A program made the translations under genes and the position numbers. Below, in pieces: positions 1 through 9,195 of a stretch of 64,000 bases of DNA. The notes beneath the pieces are model-generated. The model saw only the letters and a list, made by a program, of their open reading frames with translations, ran no database searches and was not told the DNA's origin. This stretch comes from Trichormus sp. NMC-1 (GTDB lineage Bacteria; Cyanobacteriota; Cyanobacteriia; Cyanobacteriales; Nostocaceae). Position 1 is the stretch's first letter; each line of letters begins with the position of its first letter. The stretch lies in contig NZ_LZQD01000003.1 of the NCBI RefSeq assembly GCF_001858025.1, positions 371,692 through 435,691 on the forward strand, in the 5' to 3' direction.

Positions 1-33
1 ATAACTTTTTTAGTAATGAAAAAACCCAACAAG

Positions 34-165
34 TCATCTAACAAAAAAAGTTGCCTGGAGTGGAATGAATTTACAACAGTTAGGAGCATTACAGCACTTC
101 CCGATGTGATGAGGTACAAGAGGCGATCGCAATTTCATCCCCAGATAAGTTGTAGTCAAATCCAT
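34..165 (-). pseudogene. Truncated dihydroorotate dehydrogenase-like gene (N-terminal remnant)
   Basis: The ATG at 165 lies 17 bp downstream of the nifJ stop and has a GGAG ribosome site. The first 18 residues (MDLTTTYLGMKLRSPLVP) match the start of the dihydroorotate dehydrogenase-like flavoprotein that commonly follows nifJ in Nostocales (recalled, not searched). At about position 111 homology ends and the frame reads 25 unrelated residues to a stop at 34. The sequence at the break (about 87-117) resembles the right end of the MITE at 19415-19503 (GTACCTCAT... GGAAGTGCTGTAA), and both sides share GTACCT, suggesting the break happened at a MITE end. The rest of the gene is not in the window. 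Confidence 0.7.
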
Positions 166-182
166 GATGATTACTCCAATTT

Positions 183-3100
183 TCAATAATTTCTTGCTGC
201 CAAATATTGATACATCTGCCAACGGGTTTTTACATCTGCTTGAGCTTCTTTAAGTAACTGCTGTGCCGTTTCTTCGTTAGTTTTGGTTAACATCTTGAAG
301 CGGTTTTCTAGATACATATATTGTTCTAGCGGTAACTTTGGTGTGCGTGAATCCAGTTGTAGTGGGTTTTCTCCTTGCTTGATGCGGTCTGGATTAAATC
401 GATACAATAACCATTGACCCGAATCGACAGCAGCTTTTTGATTTTGCATTGCTGTACTCATGTTGATCCCGTGGGCAATACAATGGCTGTAGGCAATAAT
501 TAGTGATGGGCCTTGATAAGCTTCGGCTTCCAAGAATGCCTTGAGAGTGTGTTCATCTCGTGCGCCCATTGCGACACTGGCAATGTAGATATTGCCGTAA
601 GTCATGGCCATTAAACCCAAGTCTTTTTTAGGCGCAGCTTTACCTCCAGAAGCAAATTTTGCTATAGCTGCTTTGGGTGTGGCTTTGGACATTTGTCCAC
701 CTGTATTGGAATAAACCTCAGTATCGAGAATGAGAATATTCACGTTGTGTCCACTGGCTAAGACGTGATCCAATCCTCCAAAGCCGATATCGTAACCCCA
801 GCCATCACCACCGATAATCCAGACGCTCTTTTTCACTAAATAATCAGCAATCGATTTTAGATTTTGGATTTTGGATTTTAGATTGGGGTTTTGTGTCAGA
901 ATTTTATCTAATTGTTGCTTGAGGATAGCAATTCTTTCTCGTTGTTCCCAAATATCAGCTTCGTCTTTTTGTTCAGCATCAAGGATACTATTTGCCAGTT
1001 TTTCGCCCACATCCGTTGCTAATTGTTTGAGTAATTCCGCAGCAAATTCGGCTTGTTTATCAATGGAAATGCGAAAACCTAGACCAAATTCAGCATTATC
1101 TTCAAATAACGAATTTGACCAAGCTGGGCCACGTCCTTCAGCATTTTGCGTCCAAGGAGTGGTGGGCAAATTACCGCCATAGATAGAAGAACAACCAGTG
1201 GCGTTAGCAACAATCATGCGATCGCCAAATAACTGTGTTGCTAACTTCAGATAAGGTGTCTCACCACAACCAGCGCAAGCCCCAGAAAACTCAAATAATG
1301 GTTCTTGCATTTGCTGCTGGTTAATATGAGTCAGTTGCAGATGACTTCTATCAGGATTAGGAATACTCAAAAAGAAATCCCAATTTTCCCGTTCTTGTTC
1401 CCGTAATGGTCTTTGCGGTTCCATGTTAATGGCTTTGCGGCGTAGTTCTGATTTATTCTTCGCCGGACAAACATCTACGCAAATACCGCAACCAGTACAA
1501 TCTTCTGCTGCCACTTGAATAGTGTATTTCAAACCTTGCCAATCATGATCTTTTGCATTGGCACTTTTAAATGTCGGTGGTGCATTTTCTAACTGCTGCT
1601 GTTCGTAAACCTTACTACGAATGACACTATGAGGACACACCATCACGCACTTACCACACTGAATGCAGACATCCGTATCCCAAACTGGTATTTCTTGGGC
1701 AATGTTACGTTTTTCCCATTTCGCTGTACCAGTGGGATAAGTACCGTCTACTGGTAAAGCACTAACTGGTAGTTCATCCCCTTCACGGGCAATCATTTTA
1801 CATAAGACATCACGGACAAATGGCGGTGCAGCATCAAGAATTGGGGATTGTTTTTCTTTCCCATTCCCTATTCCCAATTCCCTATTCCCCACCTCATACA
1901 AATTCTCTAAAGTGGTATCTACTGCTTTCAGGTTCATCTGGACAATTTCATCGCCTTTTTTACCGTAAGTCTTGCGGATAGAGTTTTGAATTTGTGCAAT
2001 GGCTTCTTCTCGTGGCAATACACCTGATAAGGCAAAGAAACAAACCTGCATTACCGTGTTAATTCTGCCAGCCATGCCTGCTTGACGAGCAACTTTATAG
2101 GCATTAATCACATAAAATTTCAGGCGCTTTTGAATAATTTGCTCTTGTACTGATGACGGTAGATGATTCCAAACTTCATCTTTTTCATAAGGAGAATTTA
2201 CCAAAAATATTCCGCCTGATACGATATCTTTTAAAATCGGAAATTTTTCGACAAAATCCCATTGATGACAGGCAACAAAGTTGGCTTTGCTGATTAAATA
2301 AGTTGAGCGAATTAATTGCGAACCAAAGCGTAAATGTGAAACTGTGACAGAACCTGATTTTTTAGAATCGTAGACAAAATATCCTTGAGCGTAATTGTTT
2401 GTTTCTTCACCAATAATTTTAATTGAGTTTTTATTAGCCCCCACCGTACCATCTGCACCCAAACCATAAAAAATCGCTCTGACTATATTGTCTGGTTCAA
2501 TACTAAATTCGGGGTCATAATTTAAACTGGTGTAGGTGACATCATCATTAATACCGATAGTAAAATGATTTTTTGGTTCAGCCGTAGCCAGGTTATCAAA
2601 GACGGCTTTAATCATTGCTGGCGTGAATTCTTTAGAAGATAAACCGTAACGACCACCAATGACTTTGGGGGATGATTTTGCTGTTTGATTTTCCCATGCT
2701 TCATAAATAGCCGCGACTACATCCAAATATAATGGTTCACCAGATGAGCCTGGTTCTTTGGTGCGGTCTAAGACTGCGATCGCATGGGTAGTTTCTGGCA
2801 AGGCGGCGACAAAGCGTTTGGCATCAAATGGGCGATATAATCGTACTTTCAAAACGCCTACTTTCTCACCACGGGCGTTGAGATAATCTACTGTTTCATG
2901 TACTGCTTCGCAACCGGAACCCATCAGCACAATAACTCGTTCGGCTGCTGGGTTGCCGTGGTATTCAAATAATTGGTATTGTCGCCCAGTCATGGTGGCA
3001 AATTCATCCATGACTTTTTGGGTAATGTCTGGACAAGCTAAATAGTAAGAATTGACAGTTTCTCTGGCTTGAAAGTAGACATCAGGATTTTGTGTTGTCC

Positions 3101-3752
3101 CGCGCAAAACTGGTTTATCGGGAGTGAGGGCGCGTGAACGATGGGCAAATACTAATTCATCAGGAATGAATTCTCGCAAATCATCTGCTGTTAAAGTTTC
3201 TACTTTGTTAATTTCGTGGGAAGTACGAAAGCCATCAAAAAAATGTAGAAAAGGTATTCGTGATTCTAAAGTTGTCCTGGTGGCTATTAAAGCAAAATCT
3301 TGTGCTTCTTGGACTGATGCAGAACATAACATGGCAAAACCAGTACCACGGGCTGCCATAACATCGCTGTGATCACCGAAAATTGAGAGAGATTGGGCGG
3401 CAAGCGATCGCGCCGCAATATGAAAAACTGTCGGTGTAAGTTCGCCGGCAATCTTGTACATATTGGGGATCATCAACAATAATCCCTGGGATGCTGTAAA
3501 TGTGGTTGTCAGTGAACCAGTTTGTAAAGCACCATGTACAGCACCAGCCACACCGCCTTCACTCTGCATCTGTACCACCGAGGGAACAGTACCCCAAATA
3601 TTGGGTTTGACTTCACTAGCCCAAGTATCTGCCCACTCAGCCATTGGTGAAGAAGGAGTAATTGGATAAATAGCAATGACTTCATTCAGTTGATAGACGA
3701 CTTGGGCAACAGCCTCATTACCGTCTATGATTGCAAAGCTTCTCTTGTTCAT
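183..3752 (-). CDS. nifJ: Pyruvate:ferredoxin (flavodoxin) oxidoreductase NifJ
   Basis: Oxidatively decarboxylates pyruvate to acetyl-CoA and CO2 and reduces ferredoxin or flavodoxin; cytosolic. The 1189-residue length fits single-chain PFOR. Visible from N to C terminus: the pyruvate-binding N-terminal domain (starts MNKRSFAIIDGNEAV), the central 2-oxoacid oxidoreductase domain around residues 410-600, two 4Fe-4S motifs (CIQCGKCVMVCP near residue 690 and CTGCGICVDVCP near 750), a further conserved cysteine stretch (CAGCGETPYLKL), and the TPP-binding domain (GDGWGYDIGFGGLDHV, near 985). Two linkers are made of in-frame 7-bp repeats (residues about 621-630 and 955-967). It was probably co-transcribed with the broken gene downstream. 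Proximity to the hox operon suggests a fermentative or microoxic electron-supply role (inference). Confidence 0.97.
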   Translation of the reverse strand: MNKRSFAIIDGNEAVAQVVYQLNEVIAIYPITPSSPMAEWADTWASEVKPNIWGTVPSVVQMQSEGGVAGAVHGALQTGSLTTTFTASQGLLLMIPNMYKIAGELTPTVFHIAARSLAAQSLSIFGDHSDVMAARGTGFAMLCSASVQEAQDFALIATRTTLESRIPFLHFFDGFRTSHEINKVETLTADDLREFIPDELVFAHRSRALTPDKPVLRGTTQNPDVYFQARETVNSYYLACPDITQKVMDEFATMTGRQYQLFEYHGNPAAERVIVLMGSGCEAVHETVDYLNARGEKVGVLKVRLYRPFDAKRFVAALPETTHAIAVLDRTKEPGSSGEPLYLDVVAAIYEAWENQTAKSSPKVIGGRYGLSSKEFTPAMIKAVFDNLATAEPKNHFTIGINDDVTYTSLNYDPEFSIEPDNIVRAIFYGLGADGTVGANKNSIKIIGEETNNYAQGYFVYDSKKSGSVTVSHLRFGSQLIRSTYLISKANFVACHQWDFVEKFPILKDIVSGGIFLVNSPYEKDEVWNHLPSSVQEQIIQKRLKFYVINAYKVARQAGMAGRINTVMQVCFFALSGVLPREEAIAQIQNSIRKTYGKKGDEIVQMNLKAVDTTLENLYEVGNRELGIGNGKEKQSPILDAAPPFVRDVLCKMIAREGDELPVSALPVDGTYPTGTAKWEKRNIAQEIPVWDTDVCIQCGKCVMVCPHSVIRSKVYEQQQLENAPPTFKSANAKDHDWQGLKYTIQVAAEDCTGCGICVDVCPAKNKSELRRKAINMEPQRPLREQERENWDFFLSIPNPDRSHLQLTHINQQQMQEPLFEFSGACAGCGETPYLKLATQLFGDRMIVANATGCSSIYGGNLPTTPWTQNAEGRGPAWSNSLFEDNAEFGLGFRISIDKQAEFAAELLKQLATDVGEKLANSILDAEQKDEADIWEQRERIAILKQQLDKILTQNPNLKSKIQNLKSIADYLVKKSVWIIGGDGWGYDIGFGGLDHVLASGHNVNILILDTEVYSNTGGQMSKATPKAAIAKFASGGKAAPKKDLGLMAMTYGNIYIASVAMGARDEHTLKAFLEAEAYQGPSLIIAYSHCIAHGINMSTAMQNQKAAVDSGQWLLYRFNPDRIKQGENPLQLDSRTPKLPLEQYMYLENRFKMLTKTNEETAQQLLKEAQADVKTRWQMYQYLAARNY
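853..887. repeat. Heptamer repeat (5 units) inside nifJ
   Basis: Five consecutive 7-bp units of the GATTTTA/GATTTTG/GATTGGG type. On the nifJ strand they encode the linker around QNPNLKSKIQNLKS, just before the TPP-binding domain. The total of 35 bp is not a multiple of three, so flanking bases must have adjusted to keep the frame open. Confidence 0.85.
1863..1890. repeat. Heptamer repeat (4 units) inside nifJ
   Basis: Four 7-bp units (ATTCCCT, ATTCCCA, ATTCCCT, ATTCCCC). On the nifJ strand they encode the VGNRELGIGNG linker that precedes the ferredoxin-like domain. This is the same class of short tandemly repeated repeat known from heterocystous cyanobacteria, normally intergenic. Confidence 0.85.
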
Positions 3753-3934
3753 TTTTTTGCACCTGTGTCTCTAAGCGCTAGTAATGACTAAGCTGAATCT
3801 GCTTTTAACGTTAGGAGAAGAAGTTGAGAAACTTGTGAAGAAATCAAAGGGACTGGAGATTAGGAAAAATGTTTGCTAATCTGCACCCTGGAACTGTGTG
3901 CGATCGCTCATACACAATGTGCTGGAAAATTTTA

Positions 3935-4384
3935 TTAAATATCTAAGCTGGAATTTTCGTCGATGATTTGAGTAATTTTTTGTAAAGCGATCGCAACTCC
4001 AGTTTCGGCAATGGGTGATAAGCTGTATCCTAATTCAAAGTTTACGCCGGGAACTTTTATCCACCAAGCTTGCGGACAACGACTATAAAGGGCTTGAGTC
4101 AGAGCTAAGAGCGATCGCGGATCGGCTGTATGTCCGGCTATGATGTTGAAAGATTCAGGTGAGATTGTTTCTACTTGCACCTGGTCACTTTCGGACGCTA
4201 AACAAGCATCGATAAAGATTGCCAAATCAGCATTTGCTAAAGTTTCGGCAAGTTCCGGGGTAAGTTGATGGACAGCAATAGATTTCACCTTTGATAGATG
4301 CAATGCTTGAGCTACTCGTTGTCCAATACCATCATCACTACGCAATTCATTACCATAACCAATCACTATCAATGTCTTATTCAT
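3935..4384 (-). CDS. hoxW: Hydrogenase maturation protease HoxW
   Basis: Endopeptidase of the HycI/HybD/HoxW family (M52) that removes the C-terminal tail of HoxH after nickel insertion. 149 residues from the ATG at 4384: GYGNELRSDDGIG at the N terminus, FIDACLASE in the middle and GHTADP further on supply the conserved Asp and His residues that bind nickel in this family. The open frame extends upstream to 4570, but that part is translated repeat DNA (a MITE), so the internal ATG beginning MNKTLIVIGYGN is chosen. It is separated from hoxH by about 6.4 kb of unrelated genes, but lies on the same strand and is the obvious partner for the hydrogenase in this window. Confidence 0.9.
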   Translation of the reverse strand: MNKTLIVIGYGNELRSDDGIGQRVAQALHLSKVKSIAVHQLTPELAETLANADLAIFIDACLASESDQVQVETISPESFNIIAGHTADPRSLLALTQALYSRCPQAWWIKVPGVNFELGYSLSPIAETGVAIALQKITQIIDENSSLDI

Positions 4385-4428
4385 GGTTGCTGATCCCATT
4401 TGGGAAAGGGAAAGCAGGAGAGTTATTA

Positions 4429-4593
4429 AGAGGATGTTTGAAAAGTTTTTAATGTATAAATCAACCCCTCTCCAAACCTCTCCCCGACACGGGAAGAGGC
4501 TTTGAAACCCCCATTCCCTCGTAGGGAAGGGGGGAAGGGGGGTTAGGTTTCTCTTGATTATCGGTTTCATCTAATACTTTTCAAACAACCTCT
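4429..4593. mobile_element. MITE-like element, family A, copy 1
   Basis: A 165-bp non-coding element with 18-bp terminal inverted repeats: left AGAGGATGTTTGAAAAGT, right reverse complement AGAGGTTGTTTGAAAAGT (17 of 18 match). The interior is C-rich then G-rich (CCCCTCTCC... GGGGGGAAGGGG). A second copy is at 17649-17814. It lies immediately upstream of hoxW and may separate hoxW from its original promoter. Confidence 0.8.
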
Positions 4594-4747
4594 AAGACGA
4601 TATTGTCAGATGCGATCGCTTCCGTAATCTTCTTGAAGATTTGGATAGAAAAAATACTTATAAATTGGCTCATAAAACCTAAACCTGGGTAGGGGTAAAG
4701 CGAATTCCTAAACCCCTACATATTGCATCAATCACAGGATATGCTGA

Positions 4748-4777
4748 TGTAGAGACGTTTCATAAAACATCTCTACA
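4748..4777. repeat. Short palindromic repeat (hairpin)
   Basis: TGTAGAGACGTTT and AAACATCTCTACA form an imperfect inverted repeat (12 of 13 pairs) with a 4-base loop. This resembles a short hairpin repeat common between genes in Nostoc-type genomes (recalled). It lies just downstream of the RTX gene and could end its transcript, but there is no T-run. Confidence 0.55.
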
Positions 4778-4805
4778 ATATGATTTCCCCAAACGATACC
4801 AGAAG

Positions 4806-7013
4806 CTACGCTAAGGTAGTTGTAAAGTTATTGAGTCCCAGAGTGCCTGTTAATCCTGTCACCTCAATGATGGCATCAGTAGTGGCACTAAAGCCGGCTG
4901 TAGCATTATTAATAGCGACAAAGGTACGGCTACCAAAGGTAAATTGAGTAGCAAAGTTAGCTGCAAAGTTGGTATTGGTTAACTTGGCTGCAATGCCTGC
5001 TGTATTAAGTGTGGCAACACTTCCCGCATTATTGAATCCGGCTCGTGCAGTGGAAACGAGGAATAAATCATTACCAACCGTAGCATTGAAGCCCGTAATA
5101 ATGTCAAAGCTACTGAAGACGGAATCAGCTAAGTTGCGATAATCAAAACGGTCTACTCCAAGTCCCCCGGTTAGAGTATCTTTTCCATTTCCCCCGGTGA
5201 GTAAGTCATTGCCAGCACCACCATTAAGGATGTTATTACCAATGTTGCCAGTGATGACGTTATTACCAGCATTACCTGTACCGTTAATCGCGGCTGTTCC
5301 TGTCAAGGTGAGGTTTTCGACGTTAGGCAGGGTAGCTAGACTAAAGGTGACGCTGGATTGAATGGTATCTGTACCTTGCCCGGAAAGTTCAGTAATAATG
5401 TCGGTGGTGGTATCGACAACATAAATATCATTGCCTAAACCACCAATCAAGGTATCAATACCCGCACCACCAAACAGAGTATCATTGCCAGCACCACCAT
5501 TAAGGATGTTGTTACCAATGTTGCCAGTGATGACGTTATTACCAGCATTACCTGTACCGTTAATCGCGGCTGTTCCTGTCAAGGTGAGGTTTTCAATGTT
5601 AGGCAGGGTAGCTAGACTAAAGGTGACACTAGATTGAATGGTATCTGTACCTTGCCCGGAAAGTTCAGTAATAATGTCGGTGGTGGTATCGACAACATAA
5701 ATATCATTGCCTAAACCACCAATCAAGGTATCAATACCCGCACCACCATCTAGAGTATCATTACCATTTTCACCATCTAGGGTATCATTACCATTCTCAC
5801 CGTAAAGGCTGTCGTTATCTTCTCCACCATATAACTTATCATTGCCTGCTCCACCGTAAATTGTATCTTTTGCAGAACCTGATACAGCAGTTTCTAGATC
5901 GCCATCAAGAATATCATCACCATTCCCACCATAGAGGATATCACTACCCGCACCCCCAAACAGAGTATCATTGCCATCTTCACCATCTAGGGTATCATTA
6001 CCATTCTCACCGTAAAGGCTGTCGTTATCTTCTCCACCATATAATTTATCATTGCCTGCTCCACCGTAAATTGTATCTTTTGCAGAACCTGATACAGCAA
6101 TTTCTAGATCGCCATCAAGAATATCATCACCATTTCCACCATAGAGGATATCACTACCCGCACCCCCAAACAGAGTATCATTGCCATCTCCACCATTCAG
6201 GGTATCATTACCATTTCCACCATTGATGATATCATTACCATTTCCACCATTAAGGATATCATTACCATTTCCACCATTGATGATATCATTACCATTTCCA
6301 CCATTAAGGATATCATTACCATTTCCACCATTGATGATATCATTACCATTTCCACCATTAAGGATATCATTACCATTTCCACCATTGATGATATCATTAC
6401 CATTTCCACCATTAAGGATATCATTACCATTTCCACCATTGATGATATCATTACCATTTCCACCATTCAGGGTATCATTACCATTTCCACCATTGATGAT
6501 ATCATTACCATTTCCACCATTAAGGATATCATTACCATTTCCACCATTGATGATGTTTGAATCTGTTTGTGCCACATACGTTCCGGGATTCGGATCTCCA
6601 CCACCAAACGTTTGAACCCAATAGTGACTATAATTCGTTGTCCCTGTGTCATTCGCTAGGTATGCGTATCCCAGTCCCATGTGGGTATAATTGGCATTTA
6701 AAATATTGGCGCGATGACCTGGACTGTTGATCCAACTTTGAAATACACTCTCTGGGGTTAACTGCCCAGCCGCTATATTCTCCCCTGCTGAGGTGTAATT
6801 ATAGCCCTCTGCGCTTATTCTTGTAAAAGGAGTCGAGCCATTTGGATCATTATGAGCAAAAAAGTCTCCAGTCGCCATGCGAATCGCGTATTTATCGGCC
6901 GCCTGATCTAATTCTTGAGATAATGTCAGGGATTGGCGACCATTTTGCGCCCGATATTGATTAACAAGGTTGAGAACTGTCTGATCAAACTGGTCTTGCC
7001 GTAATATAGCCAT
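4806..7013 (-). CDS. CAP (SCP/PR1)-domain protein with RTX calcium-binding repeats
   Basis: 735 residues. Residues about 8-140 form a CAP/SCP-like domain (VNQYRAQNG, FAHNDPNGSTPF, SAGENIAAG, WINSPGHRANILN, GLGYAYLAND). The rest is hemolysin-type nonapeptides (GGNGNDILN, GGNGNDIIN) that bind calcium in a parallel beta roll, then two long beta-roll modules around GGLGNDIYVVDTTTD. There is no N-terminal signal peptide; RTX proteins usually leave by type I secretion using a C-terminal signal, so an extracellular role is inferred. The start has AAGGACGG 8 bases upstream. Repeats are nested at 27/54, 210 and 276 bp. The substrate of the CAP domain is unknown. Confidence 0.9.
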   Translation of the reverse strand: MAILRQDQFDQTVLNLVNQYRAQNGRQSLTLSQELDQAADKYAIRMATGDFFAHNDPNGSTPFTRISAEGYNYTSAGENIAAGQLTPESVFQSWINSPGHRANILNANYTHMGLGYAYLANDTGTTNYSHYWVQTFGGGDPNPGTYVAQTDSNIINGGNGNDILNGGNGNDIINGGNGNDTLNGGNGNDIINGGNGNDILNGGNGNDIINGGNGNDILNGGNGNDIINGGNGNDILNGGNGNDIINGGNGNDILNGGNGNDIINGGNGNDTLNGGDGNDTLFGGAGSDILYGGNGDDILDGDLEIAVSGSAKDTIYGGAGNDKLYGGEDNDSLYGENGNDTLDGEDGNDTLFGGAGSDILYGGNGDDILDGDLETAVSGSAKDTIYGGAGNDKLYGGEDNDSLYGENGNDTLDGENGNDTLDGGAGIDTLIGGLGNDIYVVDTTTDIITELSGQGTDTIQSSVTFSLATLPNIENLTLTGTAAINGTGNAGNNVITGNIGNNILNGGAGNDTLFGGAGIDTLIGGLGNDIYVVDTTTDIITELSGQGTDTIQSSVTFSLATLPNVENLTLTGTAAINGTGNAGNNVITGNIGNNILNGGAGNDLLTGGNGKDTLTGGLGVDRFDYRNLADSVFSSFDIITGFNATVGNDLFLVSTARAGFNNAGSVATLNTAGIAAKLTNTNFAANFATQFTFGSRTFVAINNATAGFSATTDAIIEVTGLTGTLGLNNFTTTLA
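5431..6561. repeat. Nested tandem repeats in the RTX gene
   Basis: Three periodicities. From about 6193 to 6561 a 27-bp unit (nonapeptide GGNGND...) alternates ILN and IIN forms, giving a near-perfect 54-bp period. At 5771 and 5981 a 210-bp (70-residue) block is repeated. At 5431 and 5707 a 276-bp (92-residue) block is repeated. All periods are multiples of three, so copy-number change keeps the frame. Confidence 0.9.
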
Positions 7014-7684
7014 AAAATCCGTCCTTGGGTCGTTACACGTAAGTTGGCCATTTTAAAAACTGTTAACCCATTTGGGTTTTATTTATACTTCAGACGGTCA
7101 TAATTTAACGCTTTTGTCATTTTGATCGCAGGGAAGAATCTCCGAGATATTGAGGAACGAAGCATGACAATCAAAAGCGCAATTTGTCCCGGTGTGTAGT
7201 ATATTCAGTTCATAAATTGAATGGTTCAATGCTCCAGCTTACCCAAGTGTGTACTGAGTTCCGTACTGACTTGTACTGACTTAGATAATTTAAAAGGCTG
7301 TTTTGAGACTTAAACAGGAAAAGCTATCTGTAGATAAATAGAGATATCAGGGTCAAAAATGTTTATAAAGCCCAAATAATGCAAAATTCAACCTAAAATA
7401 TACATAATATGGCAAATTTAATAGCTTTGCCACAAGATTTATTGTTTTATCAAAATTATAGCAAATATACTGAAAGTCTTAAGATTTACTCTATTTACAA
7501 ATAGCTCATTATATGAAGTAACGAAATTTAGTATTTTAAAGCTTTTGTCATCTATCTAAGAATAGATTGTGAGAACTCATTAATCGTGAAAAAATGAAAT
7601 CTATAACGTCTAAAATTTGGCAAAATCCCGATTAAAGACTTGATTATTTACATCAATCGGTAAATTCTGGGATTATTATTATTT
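7014..7684. other. Intergenic region between divergent RTX and STAND genes
   Basis: No convincing gene. This AT-rich 671-bp stretch must hold both divergent promoters. It contains three GTACTGA-type direct repeats at about 7245-7280 and a small AACCCA/TGGGTT hairpin near 7065-7078. No recognised operator was seen. Confidence 0.5.
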
Positions 7685-8914
7685 ATGCCAAGGTCACTCA
7701 GAGTTAGTCATGAATGTATTGAAAAAGTTAAAATAGCTGTTACACGCAATGGCTATCCCCATCAAAGAGCATTGGCTCATGATACCGGGTTGTCCTTAGC
7801 TACAGTTAGTAATTTCCTCACTGGTAAACCTGTTAGTTATGCAACCTTTGAAGAACTATGTTGCAGATTAAATCTAGATTGGCGACAAATTACCACTACG
7901 AATGAGGAAGTAACATCTATTTCCTCCACGAAGAACATACAAATATGTAAAAAAAAACCAGAATTTCAAGACTGGGGAACAGCGGTTGATATTTCAGCAT
8001 TTTACGGACGCAGCCAAGAACTGACGCAGCTAGAGTCATGGATTTTAAAAGATAGCTGTCGGTTGGTAGCGCTGGTGGGTATGGGTGGAGTCGGTAAAAC
8101 TACGTTAGCGACTCAACTGACAAAACAGATTCAGGATCAGTTTGATTATGTTATTTGGCGTTCAGTGCCTATCATCCCATCTTTTGATAGCATGATCACT
8201 GATCTGCTCTCCTTTATCTCCAATCACAAGGAACGCAAACCCGACATTAATCGACTCATGCATTATCTGCGTACCCGTCGATGTCTAATCATCTTGGATA
8301 ACCTAGACACGGCTTTAGATGTTGGTAATACAGAATATATTCAGTTGATTAGAATAATTGCAGAAACCAACCATCAAAGCTGTCTAATTTTCTCGAGTCG
8401 ATATAAACCTGCTGAAATCACTGTTCTAGAATTTCCAAAACTTCCTGTGTGTTGCTTCCGGTTGAGTGGTTCACCAGAAATAGCCTTTGCTTTAGTACAA
8501 TCAAAACGACTCTTGGGAACAGATAAACAAAAGTACGAATTATGCCATCTATACGGTAATAACCCTCTAAAAATTAAAATTGTTGCCAATACCATTACTA
8601 ACTTTTTTAATCGACATATTGGCAGATTTTTAGAAGAAGATACTTTATTAGTCAGTAATTATATTAAACGCTTATTAGAACAGCAATTAAATCCCCTCTC
8701 TCATATAGAACAGAAAATTCTTTACTGGTTGGCAATTAATCCGGATCTGACAAACATTGCTGATATAGAGAAAAGTATAGTATTTACTGTGTCTAAATCC
8801 CAGCTTTTGCAAGCAATGGAGGAATTATATTCACGCTCTTTAATTGAGAAAAAAAGAGGTAAATACATTTTGCTCCCTGTACTGTTGGAGTACGTGAAAG
8901 ACCGATTTAAATAG
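7685..8914 (+). CDS. STAND-type NB-ARC ATPase with N-terminal helix-turn-helix
   Basis: 409 residues. Residues about 5-75 look like a helix-turn-helix or transcription-factor-like N-terminal domain (RALAHDTGLSLATVSNFLTG). An NB-ARC NTPase follows: Walker A GMGGVGKTTLA near residue 140, Walker B CLIILDN near 200, then a sensor-like region (LIFSSRY) and the GLPL-like LYGNNPLKI. A winged-helix-like segment ends the protein (LLQAMEELYSRSLIEKK). STAND proteins usually carry a long C-terminal sensor of WD40 or TPR repeats; there is none here, so this is a minimal form. Role unknown: a signalling switch or defence-related regulator are both possible. Confidence 0.8.
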   Translation: MPRSLRVSHECIEKVKIAVTRNGYPHQRALAHDTGLSLATVSNFLTGKPVSYATFEELCCRLNLDWRQITTTNEEVTSISSTKNIQICKKKPEFQDWGTAVDISAFYGRSQELTQLESWILKDSCRLVALVGMGGVGKTTLATQLTKQIQDQFDYVIWRSVPIIPSFDSMITDLLSFISNHKERKPDINRLMHYLRTRRCLIILDNLDTALDVGNTEYIQLIRIIAETNHQSCLIFSSRYKPAEITVLEFPKLPVCCFRLSGSPEIAFALVQSKRLLGTDKQKYELCHLYGNNPLKIKIVANTITNFFNRHIGRFLEEDTLLVSNYIKRLLEQQLNPLSHIEQKILYWLAINPDLTNIADIEKSIVFTVSKSQLLQAMEELYSRSLIEKKRGKYILLPVLLEYVKDRFK

Positions 8915-8957
8915 GGTTTAAGGAAAAAGTTTTTTGGTGATAGCGTAGCGTCAGAAG

Positions 8958-8996
8958 GGGCGTATTGCAATACGCCCGTACAATTGCAATACGCCC
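8958..8996. repeat. Palindromic dispersed repeat (GTATTGCAATAC), copy 1
   Basis: A perfect 20-bp palindrome GGGCGTATTGCAATACGCCC at 8958-8977, immediately followed by a second partial copy (ATTGCAATACGCCC, 8983-8996). Related copies with similar flanks (GTACAGGAGTCAGG) are at 28767-28786 and 46724-46743. Confidence 0.85.
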
Positions 8997-9195
8997 GTAC
9001 AGGAGTCAGGAGGGGGGAGTTTCTTCTTCTGTTTTGTCTAAGTCCCATTAACTATGCCAGTTGGGTAAGTCTTGTCAAAATTAACAATATTTGCCGATTT
9101 GGGCATCAGCGGTCTTATGATTAATGGATGTGGTGGAAACCATCATTAATGAGTTTCGACTACGGTAATCATGAGACAAGCTGTAAGGCGGTTCT

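Noticed and set aside
4385-4570. N-terminal extension of HoxW
   Set aside because: It is translated MITE sequence; the family start is the internal ATG at 4384.
5861-6615. Plus-strand open frames of repetitive H/Y or P/F/S composition
   Set aside because: Antisense shadows of the RTX nonapeptide repeats; the CAP and RTX motifs are on the minus strand.
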